Part shown: one piece after another, positions 16,222-24,686 of the stretch | Layout of the letters: the number at the start of each line of letters is the position of its first letter | How positions within the stretch are numbered: the first letter of the stretch is position 1 | NCBI GenBank assembly: GCA_035283185.1 | Contig: DATEUJ010000022.1 | Location: 1-64,000 of the forward strand | DNA: 64,000 nt | From: DASSFZ01 sp035283185 | GTDB taxonomy: Bacteria > Chloroflexota > Anaerolineae > Fen-1058 | Direction: 5' to 3' | Notes under the pieces: model-generated | What the model saw: only the letters and a program-made list of their open reading frames with translations | Told to the model about the DNA's origin: nothing | Database searches by the model: none | Made by a program: the position numbers and the translations under genes

Positions 16222-16493
16222 TCACGATCCTCGATCAGCAGGTCAGCCACCGTGCGCGGACCACGCGTCTTTGCCACGGGCTTCTCAGGCTTCAGCTTTG
16301 TACCGCTCCATTGTGCCAGGCCGGCTTTGACCATGGCCTGCAGCCGCTCGTCCAAGGAGCTGGATGCGGGGACGATGCGCCCAACCGTTTTGCCGTGCTC
16401 GGTGATGACGATCGTCTGCCCGGCCTTCACCTGCCGGAGGTATTCGCTTAGACGGGTCTTGAGTTCCCGCACACCGACACTTAATTCGCTCAC
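16218..16493 (-). CDS. Phd/YefM-family antitoxin
   Basis: A 91-residue antitoxin. The GTG start at 16493 follows AGGAGGAGCGC and gives the canonical Phd/YefM N-terminus SELSVGVRELKTRLSEYLRQ, then TIVITEHGKTVGRIVP. The basic and acidic C-terminal tail should neutralise the PIN toxin encoded immediately downstream. A longer ATG start exists at 16550 but adds atypical residues. Confidence 0.88.
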   Translation of the reverse strand: MSELSVGVRELKTRLSEYLRQVKAGQTIVITEHGKTVGRIVPASSSLDERLQAMVKAGLAQWSGTKLKPEKPVAKTRGPRTVADLLIEDRE

Positions 16494-17052
16494 GCGCTCC
16501 TCCTGTCTGCACCGCTGAACATCTCTCGGGTCTGCGACCACATTATACACGATGTGGACACATGCTGCAATCCTTCGGGCGCCGGCCGCCTCGATGCGAC
16601 GCCTGCCAGCTACGTTCGAGAGGCTTAGGATGAGAATTCATGAGGTCGCTCTGAAACTCGGAACAACCTCGGAACGGTTGCGGAAATTCTAGCCCAACCT
16701 GGCCCCTATAATTCGGTCTCTCACCTTACGCCTGGCGAGAGCCTGGCGGCGAAACCTCAACGCGACAACGGGATGCAGGTCGTCCCTTCAGGGAAGGGAG
16801 TCTTAAAGAGGTAACTGGGATTTGATGCTCAGTGGCCGACGGCCGGGGTGTATCTGCCCAACAAACGTGGCGGAAGCACGGGATAGCAAGTTATCCAGAG
16901 CAGCGCATCGCGCTTCCACGGCAACCGATCGGTGGTGTGTCAGCCAAGTAACAAGCCGCAGCCCATGTAACATCCGGAGTATGAAATTGTCGTCAAGTAT
17001 AAATCCGAAAGAGGGAATTATACTTTTCAGGCCGGAAGTACAATTCTCTGGC
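16494..17052. other. Gene-free stretch before the Fic gene
   Basis: About 560 bases without a recognisable gene. They contain copy B of the diverged 52-base repeat (16719-16770) followed by a small GC hairpin (CGTCCCTTCAGGGAAGGGAG). The open frames across 16803-17118 show no family features. Base composition is lower in GC than the flanks, suggesting decayed sequence. Confidence 0.4.
16719..16770. repeat. Diverged 52-base repeat, copy B
   Basis: TCTCACC, then GCCTGGCGGCGAAACCTCAA and CGCGACAACG. It matches the copy at 11214-11264 except for about seven substitutions and one extra base. Confidence 0.6.
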
Positions 17053-18234
17053 TCAAGATTCACCCTCGCCAATCACCCTAAGAATCTCTGCCGCAATGAA
17101 AGTCCTGCCGTAGGTTGACTCATCGAGCGGCTCCAGGATGCCAGCTTCAACGAGCTTCTCAATATTGCGCTGGGCCGTGCGATAGGTCACGTCCAACAGC
17201 CGTTGGGCGCGCGGGATCGTGAGTATAGGCGAATCGAACAAACTATCGGCGAGGCTCAGCGCCAATGTCGAAACACGTGCTTGTTGCAGCTTCGCACGCC
17301 ACTCAAGTTGCAGATCCTGCAAGCGCCTCGACCGGGTAACAGCATCTCGCGCCTGTTCCGCCACACCGCGCAGGAAGAACATCACCCACTCATGCCAGGC
17401 ACCGCGCTCGCTTACGGCCAGCAGCAGATTATAGTAGTCGTTGCGGTGCTTCTCGAAATACGCGCTCAGATACAGGAGCGGCAGCGGGAGCAGGTCCCAG
17501 TTGACCAGCAGCAACGAAATCAGCAGTCTTCCAATGCGGCCGTTACCATCCAGAAACGGGTGGATCGCCTCGAACTGGTAATGAATCAACGCCAGACGCA
17601 CCAGCGGCGGATAAACGTCTTCACGGTACAGGTATTTCTCCAGTTCATCCAGTGCTTTCTGCATCTCTGCCACAGGCGGCGGTACATACGTCGCCTCTGA
17701 CAGTGTGCAACCTGCCGGCCCGATCCAGTTCTGGGAGCGGCGGAACTCGCCAGGTGTCGCCTTCTCGCCCCGAACACCTTCCATCAGATGTTCGTGCAGT
17801 TCGCGCATCAAACGCAGGCTGACCGGCAAGGTGTTCACTCGCTCCAGGCCATATTCGAGCGCCCGCACGTAGTTCAGGACTTCGCGCACATCGGACTCCG
17901 GTGCAGCAGACTTGAGACCAGGGAGCGCCAGCTGCCCGGCTTCGTACGCATACAGATCGTTGAGATCAGCCTGCGTGCCTTCGATACGTGAAGACAGCAC
18001 GGCCTCCCGGCGGATGAAAGGCCGGATGAGCAAATTGGGATTGGGCATGGCGCGACCGAGACCAGCCAATTCACCCAGCGCGCGATCGGCATCGGACAAG
18101 GTGCGCACCAGCTCGATGTCAAGCGTTAAGTCCGGCGGGAGCGGGTTCGGTATGAAGGCCCAATATTTCGCCTCGCCTTGTCCAGCCTGCATCAGCCGAC
18201 CTGACGGGCTATTACGAAAGCGATCCGGATTCAC
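17053..18234 (-). CDS. Fic family protein (predicted AMP transferase)
   Basis: A 393-residue protein. The catalytic Fic motif HPFLDGNGRIGR lies at 225-236. The N-terminal SSRIEGT at 81-87 is the inhibitory helix motif with its glutamate at 85, which places it with class II, self-inhibited Fic proteins. A C-terminal winged-helix region (LTIPRAQRLLDVTYRTAQRN) probably binds DNA. The N-terminus (RFRNSPSGRLMQAGQGE) is typical for this large Fic subfamily. The start is GTG at 18234; an internal ATG at 18192 is less likely. Fic proteins transfer AMP to protein hydroxyls; the target is unknown. It stands alone next to decayed DNA. Confidence 0.9.
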   Translation of the reverse strand: MNPDRFRNSPSGRLMQAGQGEAKYWAFIPNPLPPDLTLDIELVRTLSDADRALGELAGLGRAMPNPNLLIRPFIRREAVLSSRIEGTQADLNDLYAYEAGQLALPGLKSAAPESDVREVLNYVRALEYGLERVNTLPVSLRLMRELHEHLMEGVRGEKATPGEFRRSQNWIGPAGCTLSEATYVPPPVAEMQKALDELEKYLYREDVYPPLVRLALIHYQFEAIHPFLDGNGRIGRLLISLLLVNWDLLPLPLLYLSAYFEKHRNDYYNLLLAVSERGAWHEWVMFFLRGVAEQARDAVTRSRRLQDLQLEWRAKLQQARVSTLALSLADSLFDSPILTIPRAQRLLDVTYRTAQRNIEKLVEAGILEPLDESTYGRTFIAAEILRVIGEGES

Positions 18235-18288
18235 GCAAGAGACTCCTCAAAATCGGTCACGCCGGGGATGGTATGGCTCTGAGCCGTT

Positions 18289-19215
18289 TCACAGTTGCCT
18301 GAGCGCCCGCAAGGTATCCTCTGCGTCCATGTAATCTATGCGATCCGTGTCGCGCAAGAACCGGAAGAAGCGCTTGAAAGCGGTGATCGCCTGCCGCCGA
18401 ACAGCCTTCGCTTTAGAACCCTGTCCAGACAAGCTGGATAGATAAGCCTCCACCTCATCCAGCCGAATCTCGCGCAGCGAATGCGGTTCTGGTTGATTCG
18501 CCAGGTAGTCCGTGGCAAAGGCCGTCACGCTGGCGACATCCCGATCGACTACTTGGGGGCTAAGGCCGGATTGATAGAGATGCTTGCGAAATGCGTCTAG
18601 CACTTTGGCGTCCGTCGTCTGTACGGCCGCTAAACGATCCTCACGACGGGCCGGTTGCGCGGGCGGCAGCAGCGAAGTGATGATGTCTCCTCGTTCCTTG
18701 GCATCCTCGTAAGTGTGCTTCAGATTTCCACGAATCCCGCCGCCGAAGGTGATGGGGTACGGAGCCATCAAGCTATCGTAAATGATCTGGTCTTCGAACG
18801 GCAGCAGCACGGTCTTCACCAGAACCGGCAGGTACGGGCCGACGACCTCGGCAATCGGACTGTAAAGTCCCACCACCTCAAAGACTCCGGGTGGGTCTTT
18901 GTCATCGATGAAGATCGAGTGTTTCTTGAGATGCCGGAAGACGAAAAACGTTCCCTGGCGCCGATATTTCCAGCTATCCGCCAAGGCCAAATCGTCCGGC
19001 GGCAACCTCGCCGGGTTTTGGGCAATGAAAGCCTCTCGCAAGGAGTCGTCTGCCCAGATCGCATCACGAATCTTGACCACTTCCTGTACGGGCAACGGCG
19101 TTGTTTCGTCAGCGCCCAGCAGGCTGGGGACGATGTTGCGCTGCTCGTTGGCAAAGAAGAGCAGCGGCCGCCAGATGGAATAGAACCGGTCGACTTGGTG
19201 AACGGGAAGTTGCAT
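18289..19215 (-). CDS. Protein with integrase-type SAM-like C-terminal domain
   Basis: A 308-residue protein starting MQLPVHQVDRFYSIW. ATG at 19215 has GGAGGT upstream and is chosen over a longer start at 19392. The N-terminal 190 residues are unrecognised (VPSLLGADETTPLPVQEV, FGGGIRGNLKHTYEDAKERG). The C-terminal part (LDAFRKHLYQSGLSPQVV to AITAFKRFFRFLRD) looks like the core-binding SAM-like domain of tyrosine recombinases, but the catalytic domain with its R...HxxR...Y residues is absent, so it cannot recombine DNA by itself. The first half resembles plasmid-type or phage-type hypothetical domains only vaguely. Confidence 0.6.
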   Translation of the reverse strand: MQLPVHQVDRFYSIWRPLLFFANEQRNIVPSLLGADETTPLPVQEVVKIRDAIWADDSLREAFIAQNPARLPPDDLALADSWKYRRQGTFFVFRHLKKHSIFIDDKDPPGVFEVVGLYSPIAEVVGPYLPVLVKTVLLPFEDQIIYDSLMAPYPITFGGGIRGNLKHTYEDAKERGDIITSLLPPAQPARREDRLAAVQTTDAKVLDAFRKHLYQSGLSPQVVDRDVASVTAFATDYLANQPEPHSLREIRLDEVEAYLSSLSGQGSKAKAVRRQAITAFKRFFRFLRDTDRIDYMDAEDTLRALRQL

Positions 19216-19435
19216 GCCTGATACCTCCGCCGCAGACTGTAACCACCGGGTGATACACCGTTGGTTCGTTTCGGAAATGTCGGCTAGGCCTGTTTTCCGC
19301 ACTTTGTCAGAGGGCTGCGGCCGAGATGCGAAATCTTGGCTCAGTTGCTGATGATTCTTCACATCCAAAGTGCGGTTGTTCCAGTATAACACGAATTACA
19401 GCACGTTGAGTGTCATTGTCCTGATGAACCATAAC

Positions 19436-19469
19436 AAAGGCGGCCCCCTCGCCGGAGGGCCGCCTTTTT
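19436..19469. terminator. Rho-independent terminator hairpin
   Basis: AAAGGCGGCCC and GGGCCGCCTTT form an 11-pair stem with a T run on the plus strand. On the minus strand it lies downstream of tRNA-Val, which is its likely user; the T tract there is weaker. Confidence 0.7.
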
Positions 19470-19503
19470 GCGATCGGCTAGCGTGCGTTCTGAAATGAAG
19501 AGT

Positions 19504-19576
19504 GGGCGGTAGAGGACTTGAACCTCTGGCCTTTGCGATGTCAACGCAACGCTCTAACCAACTGAGCTAACCGCCC
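19504..19576 (-). tRNA. tRNA-Val (anticodon GAC)
   Basis: A 73-base cloverleaf on the minus strand. The acceptor stem GGGCGGT pairs with ACCGCCC; the D arm is AGCTC...GAGC. The anticodon stem TTGCG/CGCAA encloses the loop TTGACAT with anticodon GAC, and the T arm contains GGTTCAAGTCC. CCA is not encoded. Confidence 0.95.
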
Positions 19577-19649
19577 AACCAACCGCGATTATACTTGCAA
19601 GCACACAGATTTGCAAGACTCGGTCGATCCAGGTTTGGGCCACAGCCAA

Positions 19650-19679
19650 GACTTCGGAAGTCTTGAGACTTCCGAAGTC
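19650..19679. repeat. Perfect 13-base inverted repeat downstream of the M50 gene
   Basis: GACTTCGGAAGTC-TTGA-GACTTCCGAAGTC, just past the 3' end of the minus-strand protease gene. It could stabilise the mRNA end; there is no T tract. Confidence 0.5.
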
Positions 19680-19702
19680 TGAAAATCGGATCTGGTGAGA
19701 GT

Positions 19703-20848
19703 TCAGGCGACCAATTCCTCGACGATGGATTTGCGGGACTGCAGCAACTGCGGGCTGACGCTCAGAAGGCGGAAGACCTCGTCGATGTCGCGCAGCGTCA
19801 GCAGGCCCTGGAATCGGCCCTTCTCCATCACCGGCAGCGCTTCGATATGATGCTCGGCCATCCTCTGCTGCGCCACGTATAGGCTGTCGTCGAGCGTGAC
19901 GGTGGGAAACTCCTTCCGCATCACGCTGACGACGAAGGCGTTCGAGCCGCGATCCTGCAGCGCGGAAATCAGGTCAGTCCTCGTCAGCAACCCGACCAGC
20001 TCCTCGCCCCGGCACACCGGAAAATCGGATTGGAACGAACTCAGCGTCAAATCGACGGCGCGCGCCAGCCGATCGTCCGGGTCCAGCGCCTCGGTCTTGC
20101 GCGTGAATGCCTGGCGCACCTTCAGGCCGTCCAGCACGCTCTTCACCTGCACCATCTGCGCTTCCGAGCCGGCCCCCAGGAACACGAAGATGGCGATCAC
20201 CACCAGGTTCAACTGGCCGGTCAGGAAACCGACAAACCCGGCCAACAGCGCCAGGCTTTGGCCGATGCCCACCGCGATCGCCGTCGCCCGCGGGTAATTG
20301 ATGCGCGTCGCTAGCAGCGCCCGCAGGATACGCCCCCCATCCATCGGGAACGCCGGAATCAGATTGAAGACGGCCAGGATGAGATTGGTGCTGAACAGGT
20401 AGGCGAGCAGGCTGGCCGGGTCCAGTTGCAGCATCCCGCGCTCGAGCGCGCTCAGGTCGAAGCCGACCTGAAGACGTGCCAGGGCCTGCGCCAGAACGAA
20501 GATCACGGCGACGATCGCCACGTTCACCGCCGGCCCGGCGATCGCAATCCAGAATTCCTGCGCCGGCTTGTCCGGGATGCGCTCCAGCCGCGCCACACCG
20601 CCGAATGGCCAGAGCGTGATGTCGCGCACCGTGATGCCGTAGCGCTGCGCGACGACGCTGTGGCCCAGCTCGTGCAGGACCACGCAGGCGAAGAGCAGCA
20701 GCGTGGCGGCGATGCCGAAGAGCGCGCCGTTCATCCCGCGCTCATCCGACCCAAACACAATTGCCGCGTAGATCAGGATGAGGAAGAACGTCACGTGAAC
20801 CTTGATGTCGATGCCGCGCACGGTCGCGATTTTGAATGATCCGCCCAT
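19703..20848 (-). CDS. Site-2 protease family (M50) metalloprotease with CBS domains
   Basis: A 381-residue membrane protein. HELGH at 59-63 is the zinc site. NLIPAFPMDGG at 162-172 supplies the third ligand aspartate, characteristic of SpoIVFB-like rhomboid-unrelated site-2 proteases. Several hydrophobic segments cover residues 15-225. The C-terminal part (245-381) holds two CBS repeats that likely sense adenine nucleotides. Such proteins cleave transmembrane regulators; the substrate is unknown. It is a single gene with no obvious anti-sigma partner. Confidence 0.93.
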   Translation of the reverse strand: MGGSFKIATVRGIDIKVHVTFFLILIYAAIVFGSDERGMNGALFGIAATLLLFACVVLHELGHSVVAQRYGITVRDITLWPFGGVARLERIPDKPAQEFWIAIAGPAVNVAIVAVIFVLAQALARLQVGFDLSALERGMLQLDPASLLAYLFSTNLILAVFNLIPAFPMDGGRILRALLATRINYPRATAIAVGIGQSLALLAGFVGFLTGQLNLVVIAIFVFLGAGSEAQMVQVKSVLDGLKVRQAFTRKTEALDPDDRLARAVDLTLSSFQSDFPVCRGEELVGLLTRTDLISALQDRGSNAFVVSVMRKEFPTVTLDDSLYVAQQRMAEHHIEALPVMEKGRFQGLLTLRDIDEVFRLLSVSPQLLQSRKSIVEELVA

Positions 20849-20916
20849 GTGTTCCCCCGTTTGTGCTCTGACCCTTGCACAGGTCTATTTATACTGAGCG
20901 CACTCGAAAATACCGA

Positions 20917-20971
20917 GTAGGGCGGCTTTCCATAGCCGCCATTTCAGAGGCAGGTAAGAAACCTGCCCTAC
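20917..20971. repeat. REP family 2, copy 1 (55 bases, GTAG to CTAC)
   Basis: Starts GTAGGGCGGCTTTCCATAGC and ends AACCTGCCCTAC, two small hairpins bounded by GTAG and CTAC. A second 55-base member lies at 43564-43618. Confidence 0.7.
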
Positions 20972-21061
20972 GGTGTGCGAGAGGGTTGACAGCAATTATA
21001 TCCTCTTGTGCGCTACCACCGCAACTTGCGAATGGAGGTCTGACCGGCTACAATCCGAGCG

Positions 21062-22048
21062 ATGAGCGACGCTTCGCATCCCACCTGGCCGGTCGTCGGC
21101 CACGTATGGGCCGTAGCGCAGCTCGCGCGCGCGATCGACGAGGACCGCCTGAGCCACGCCTACCTGATCACCGGCCCGGCGCAGATCGGCAAGGCGACGC
21201 TGGCGCGAGCGATGGCCATGGCGATCAACTGTGTAGGCGAGACACGCCCGTGCGGCGTGTGCCGCCCCTGCGTCCGCATCGCGACGAACACGCACGCCGA
21301 CGTGCGCGTCGTCGCGCCGGAAGGCGAGCGGCTGAAGATCGATCAGATCCGCGAGCTGCAGCGCGAGCTGTCGCTCTCGCCGGTCGAAGCGCGCAAGCGG
21401 GTCGCCATCCTCGACGATTTCGATCGGGCGACGATCGAGGCGATGAACGCGCTGCTCAAGACGCTCGAAGAGCCGGCGTCTAGCGTTGTGCTCGTCGTGA
21501 TCGCGCCGGAAGCCGAGCTGCTGCTGCCGACGATCGTCTCGCGCTGCCAGGTCGTCGCGCTGCGGCCGCTGACGATCGCGCAGGTGCGCGACGCGCTGGT
21601 GAGCCGGTGGGGCGTCGACGCCGGGCGCGCCGATCTGCTGGCGCACCTTTCCGGCGGGCGGATAGGCTGGGCGGTCACTGCCGCGAAGGACAAATCAGTC
21701 CTGGAGCGGCGCGCGGCGCGCCTGGACCATCTGCAGCGCCTGTTCGGCGCCTCGCGCGTCGAGCGCTTCGCCTACGCCGAGTCGCTGGCGCGCAGCGCGG
21801 ACACGCGTGAAGCGATCGAAGTCTGGCGCACGTGGTGGCGCGACGTGATGCTGGCGTCCGCGAATAGCGGCGCCGAGCTGACGAACATAGACAGGCGTGA
21901 CGAGATCGAACGCGTCGCCGCGCGCCTGGATGTGCAGCAGGCGCGCTCGGCGGCCGAGGCGTGCAGCCGCGCGCTGTGGCAGCTCGACAAGAATGCTACA
22001 CCGCGCCTGGTCGTCGAGGTGATGCTGATGGGTTTGCCTGAAGCATAG
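21062..22048 (+). CDS. holB: DNA polymerase III delta prime subunit
   Basis: A 328-residue clamp-loader subunit. The N-terminal AAA+ fold has GPAQIGKATLARA (38-50), a P-loop-like segment typical of delta prime. Zinc-binding cysteines are at 57, 64, 67 and 70 (CGVCRPC). VAILDDFDRATIEAMNALLK is followed by TLEEPASSVVLVV and SRCQVVALRPL, the usual delta-prime signature. The C-terminal third is the helical collar. Length is normal. It replaces no visible neighbour genes such as tmk or yabA, so genomic order is not the classical one. Confidence 0.92.
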   Translation: MSDASHPTWPVVGHVWAVAQLARAIDEDRLSHAYLITGPAQIGKATLARAMAMAINCVGETRPCGVCRPCVRIATNTHADVRVVAPEGERLKIDQIRELQRELSLSPVEARKRVAILDDFDRATIEAMNALLKTLEEPASSVVLVVIAPEAELLLPTIVSRCQVVALRPLTIAQVRDALVSRWGVDAGRADLLAHLSGGRIGWAVTAAKDKSVLERRAARLDHLQRLFGASRVERFAYAESLARSADTREAIEVWRTWWRDVMLASANSGAELTNIDRRDEIERVAARLDVQQARSAAEACSRALWQLDKNATPRLVVEVMLMGLPEA

Positions 22049-22060
22049 GGCACTGGGAGG

Positions 22061-22096
22061 GTTTCGTGTTTCGTGTTGCGTGTTGCGTGGTGCGTG
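22061..22096. repeat. CGTGTTGCGTG oligonucleotide repeat, left flank of four-helix gene
   Basis: Units of GTTTCGT / GTTGCGT / GGTGCGTG. The reverse complement of the same unit family occurs at 22580-22612 on the other side of the gene at 22110-22577. Confidence 0.65.
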
Positions 22097-22109
22097 AGAG
22101 GAGGGCGCG

Positions 22110-22577
22110 ATGACTTTCGAGGAATGGCTGGCTTCTGTGCCGGCGGAGATCACTGACGACCCGCTCTGGCGGATGGAGGTCTACCGGCTCGCGCTATTCG
22201 CCAGCGATCTTGCATGGCACGATGTATCGCGGCTGGCTCAGGACAAGCGCACTATCAGCCTGGCCGACCAACTGTACGAAGCCGTCGGTTCCATAAGCGC
22301 CAATATTGCGGAGGGTTACAGTCGCAGTTCTGGCAAAGATGAGGCCAGGTTTTACGAGTATTCGCTAGGTTCAGCTCGCGAGGCGCGAACCTGGTACTAT
22401 CAGGGCCGCCACGTGCTGGGCGCCGCCGTCGCTCTGCATCGCATCAGGTTGCTCACGCAGATCGTCCGGCTGCTGCTCACGATTATACCCGTCGAACGCC
22501 GTCGTAAGCTGGCAGAAGAGCAGGCCGCCTACGACATAAATATCGCCGATCTCCTCGACAATCCTCCCATGCCATAA
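22110..22577 (+). CDS. Four-helix bundle protein (S23 / 23S rRNA intervening-sequence family)
   Basis: A 155-residue protein. The pattern VYRLALFASDLAWHD, LADQLYEAVGSISANIAEGY, SGKDEARFYEYSLGSAREAR and LLLTIIPVERR matches the four-helix-bundle family first noticed in intervening sequences of 23S rRNA genes. The AEGYSR and YEYSLGSA motifs are diagnostic. Molecular function is unknown. Here it is outside any rRNA gene and is bracketed by inverted oligonucleotide repeats, suggesting it moved as a unit. No Shine-Dalgarno stands out beyond GAGAGGAGGGCGCG. Confidence 0.92.
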   Translation: MTFEEWLASVPAEITDDPLWRMEVYRLALFASDLAWHDVSRLAQDKRTISLADQLYEAVGSISANIAEGYSRSSGKDEARFYEYSLGSAREARTWYYQGRHVLGAAVALHRIRLLTQIVRLLLTIIPVERRRKLAEEQAAYDINIADLLDNPPMP

Positions 22578-22579
22578 TC

Positions 22580-22612
22580 ACACGCACCACGTAACACGTA
22601 ACACGCAACAAG
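22580..22612. repeat. Inverted oligonucleotide repeat, right flank of four-helix gene
   Basis: CACGCACCACGTAACACGT followed by AACACGCAAC, the reverse complement family of the repeat at 22061-22096. Confidence 0.65.
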
Positions 22613-22621
22613 CAGTACGCG

Positions 22622-24364
22622 TCAGTGCGCCCCCACTATCACCTCCATGGCAGCCTCCGGATCGAGCGCGACGATATTCCCTCCACGAAAGTCGAATAAC
22701 AAGCGCCCGTCCGGCGTGAACGCCGCCCACGGACTGCCTTGCAGGCCGATCGCGCTGCCCCCGTCAAACACGCGCCGCGCCGCGCCGCTAGCCGGATCGA
22801 TCGACAGCACATCGCCGTCTTGCGCGATGGCATACACTCGATCGCCATTTGTCAGCAGGCGCGGCATCGTCGTCCCCAGACCGGCGATGGCCCAGTCCCA
22901 GCGCAGCGATCCGTCGGCGTCGAGCGCGATCAAGCGCCGCGCGAATTCTCCTCGGTGCGAGACGACGACACCGCCATCCGGCAGCGCGGCGATGGTGCCC
23001 GTCTCGAAGACGCTCGGATCGAGCGGCTTCAGAAGCCTGGCCGTCAACGTTCCCGGATCGATCTGGTAGATGCCGTTCGGATTGTAGATGAACATGCGAT
23101 CGCCGGAGACGACAGGACGGCCGCCGATAGGCGCGCCTACCAAGAGGCGGCCCGACCGATCCAGCGCGTAAAGGGTGGGCTGCTGAGCAGCGGTCGTGAC
23201 GATCAGTCGATCGCCGTCCAGCGTCCAGTCGAACGGCGGGGCCACGTTTTGGATCAGCCACAGGCGTTTGGCGTCCGTCCCGATACCGAGCAGGCGATTT
23301 TCGTTATGCACCACGACACCGCCGCCCGGCAGAGGCATCAACACCGGTCGAGCGCTGCTGGCGAATTGCGCCCGCCAGACCGCTTCGCCGCGCGTGTCGA
23401 CAGCCTCGACGGCGCCGCCTTGACGCGAAAGATAAATCGTCGAGCCGTTCGCGTCGACGGCGGACGATATGAGCGTTCCCGAAACCGGATGGCTCCAGCG
23501 TAGGCTGCCGTCATTTAGATCGACGCCGATGAGGCGCTGGCCATCGAGCGCGGCGAGCGCGCCGTCGCTCAGCAGGCCGATGCCGGTCGCGGTGAAGGGG
23601 CGCGTCCACTGCACGCCGGGCGCTGTGGCGATGCGATACGTCCAGATATATTCCGACGGCGGCTGCCATCCGGCCAGGCGCGGATCGACCGGCCAGTAGC
23701 CCGGCCCGGGATCGTCGGGTGTGTGGTTGCGGATCTCGAAATGCAGATGCGGTGAGCCGCGCGGCTTGCCGATCGCGCCGACTTTGTCGCCGCGCGCGAC
23801 GCAATCGCCCGCGCTCAGCACGACGCTGTCCGGATCGAGATGGCCGTAGAACGAGAGAATCGTGCTGCCATCGGGGAAGACGTGGCGCACGATCACGACG
23901 CCGCGATCGACGCCCCATCCCAGCGGCTGCGCGTACGTCACCGTTCCGTGACCGACGCTGTACACCGGTTGCCCCAGGCTCTGGCCGCTGTTGCGCGCCC
24001 AATCTTCGCCAGCGTGAATCCCGTTATAGCGGCCACTGTTCCGGCCAAAGCTCCAGCGCGCGACGAAGCCCCGCCCGTCCGGCGGGCCGACGGGAAAATC
24101 GAGGACGTCGACGACGCCGCACGGCGCGCCGCGCTGAGGGATGGGCGTGGTCAGCCGAATGTCGCGCAGGTCGTCCAGGATAGTCAGGGGCAAAGCCGTC
24201 GGCGTAGGTGTCGAGGTGGGCGTCGGCGTGGATGTTGGAGTCGCCGTCGGCCCGGGTGTGGCGGTCGAAGTGGGCGCCGGTTGAGGCGTTGGGCGCGCGC
24301 ACGCCGACACAATAATCATCATTGCGATGACCGCAAACTGTTTGAGCCGGACCGAGCGATTCAT
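22622..24364 (-). CDS. Lipoprotein with M23 peptidase-like and PQQ/WD-type propeller domains
   Basis: A 580-residue protein. Start 24364 (MNRSVRLKQFAV) gives a lipoprotein signal with SAC near 22-24, then a Thr/Pro-rich linker. Residues of about 60-220 form an LytM/M23-like domain: GIHAGEDWARNSG, YSVGHGTVTYAQPLG and SPHLHFEIRNH contain the His/Asp ligands of M23 peptidases (HxxxD and HxH). The rest is a beta-propeller of PQQ-like repeats (RLIGVDLNDGSLRWSHP, YALDRSGRLLVGAPIGG, VLSIDPASGAARRVF). It is probably a cell-envelope hydrolase or a binding protein; the combination of M23 with a propeller is unusual. Confidence 0.82.
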   Translation of the reverse strand: MNRSVRLKQFAVIAMMIIVSACARPTPQPAPTSTATPGPTATPTSTPTPTSTPTPTALPLTILDDLRDIRLTTPIPQRGAPCGVVDVLDFPVGPPDGRGFVARWSFGRNSGRYNGIHAGEDWARNSGQSLGQPVYSVGHGTVTYAQPLGWGVDRGVVIVRHVFPDGSTILSFYGHLDPDSVVLSAGDCVARGDKVGAIGKPRGSPHLHFEIRNHTPDDPGPGYWPVDPRLAGWQPPSEYIWTYRIATAPGVQWTRPFTATGIGLLSDGALAALDGQRLIGVDLNDGSLRWSHPVSGTLISSAVDANGSTIYLSRQGGAVEAVDTRGEAVWRAQFASSARPVLMPLPGGGVVVHNENRLLGIGTDAKRLWLIQNVAPPFDWTLDGDRLIVTTAAQQPTLYALDRSGRLLVGAPIGGRPVVSGDRMFIYNPNGIYQIDPGTLTARLLKPLDPSVFETGTIAALPDGGVVVSHRGEFARRLIALDADGSLRWDWAIAGLGTTMPRLLTNGDRVYAIAQDGDVLSIDPASGAARRVFDGGSAIGLQGSPWAAFTPDGRLLFDFRGGNIVALDPEAAMEVIVGAH

Positions 24365-24686
24365 GTCACACGGATTTCCCACCCCCGCACACAGCAGGCG
24401 AGGGCAGGCGGATTACACGGATGGGCAAGTATTCCGGCACGGTCAAGGTGCCAAATGAACTCGCAATCGCCCAGGTCGATAGCGGGATGCTTGCCAATTT
24501 CGGAGCCAAAAAACGTCCCCAGGAAAATCGGTGTGTCGATATTACGTATGAACGCCAGTTTAGGTTCAATACGGTGACGCCTGGCAGACGCGCACGGTGA
24601 CATTTGCCACTACGGGCGGCGCGTCCGGGCAGATAGGATGATGTGCACATGCGTCTCGCCTGTATAATGGGCTGTGGAGAGCTCCT
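24365..24686. other. Stretch without a confident gene between two divergent genes
   Basis: This is the shared upstream region of the M23 lipoprotein (minus) and the VIT1-like gene (plus). A 59-codon open frame exists at 24421-24600 on the plus strand (MGKYSGTVKVPNELAIAQVD...), without a recognisable domain or a clear ribosome-binding site. It may be a small gene or decayed sequence. Confidence 0.3.

Noticed and set aside
16803..17118. Small genes between the antitoxin and Fic genes
   Set aside because: The open frames on both strands lack ribosome-binding sites and family motifs; the region reads as decayed sequence.
18289..19215. Active tyrosine recombinase/integron integrase
   Set aside because: The catalytic domain with the R, HxxR and Y residues is missing.
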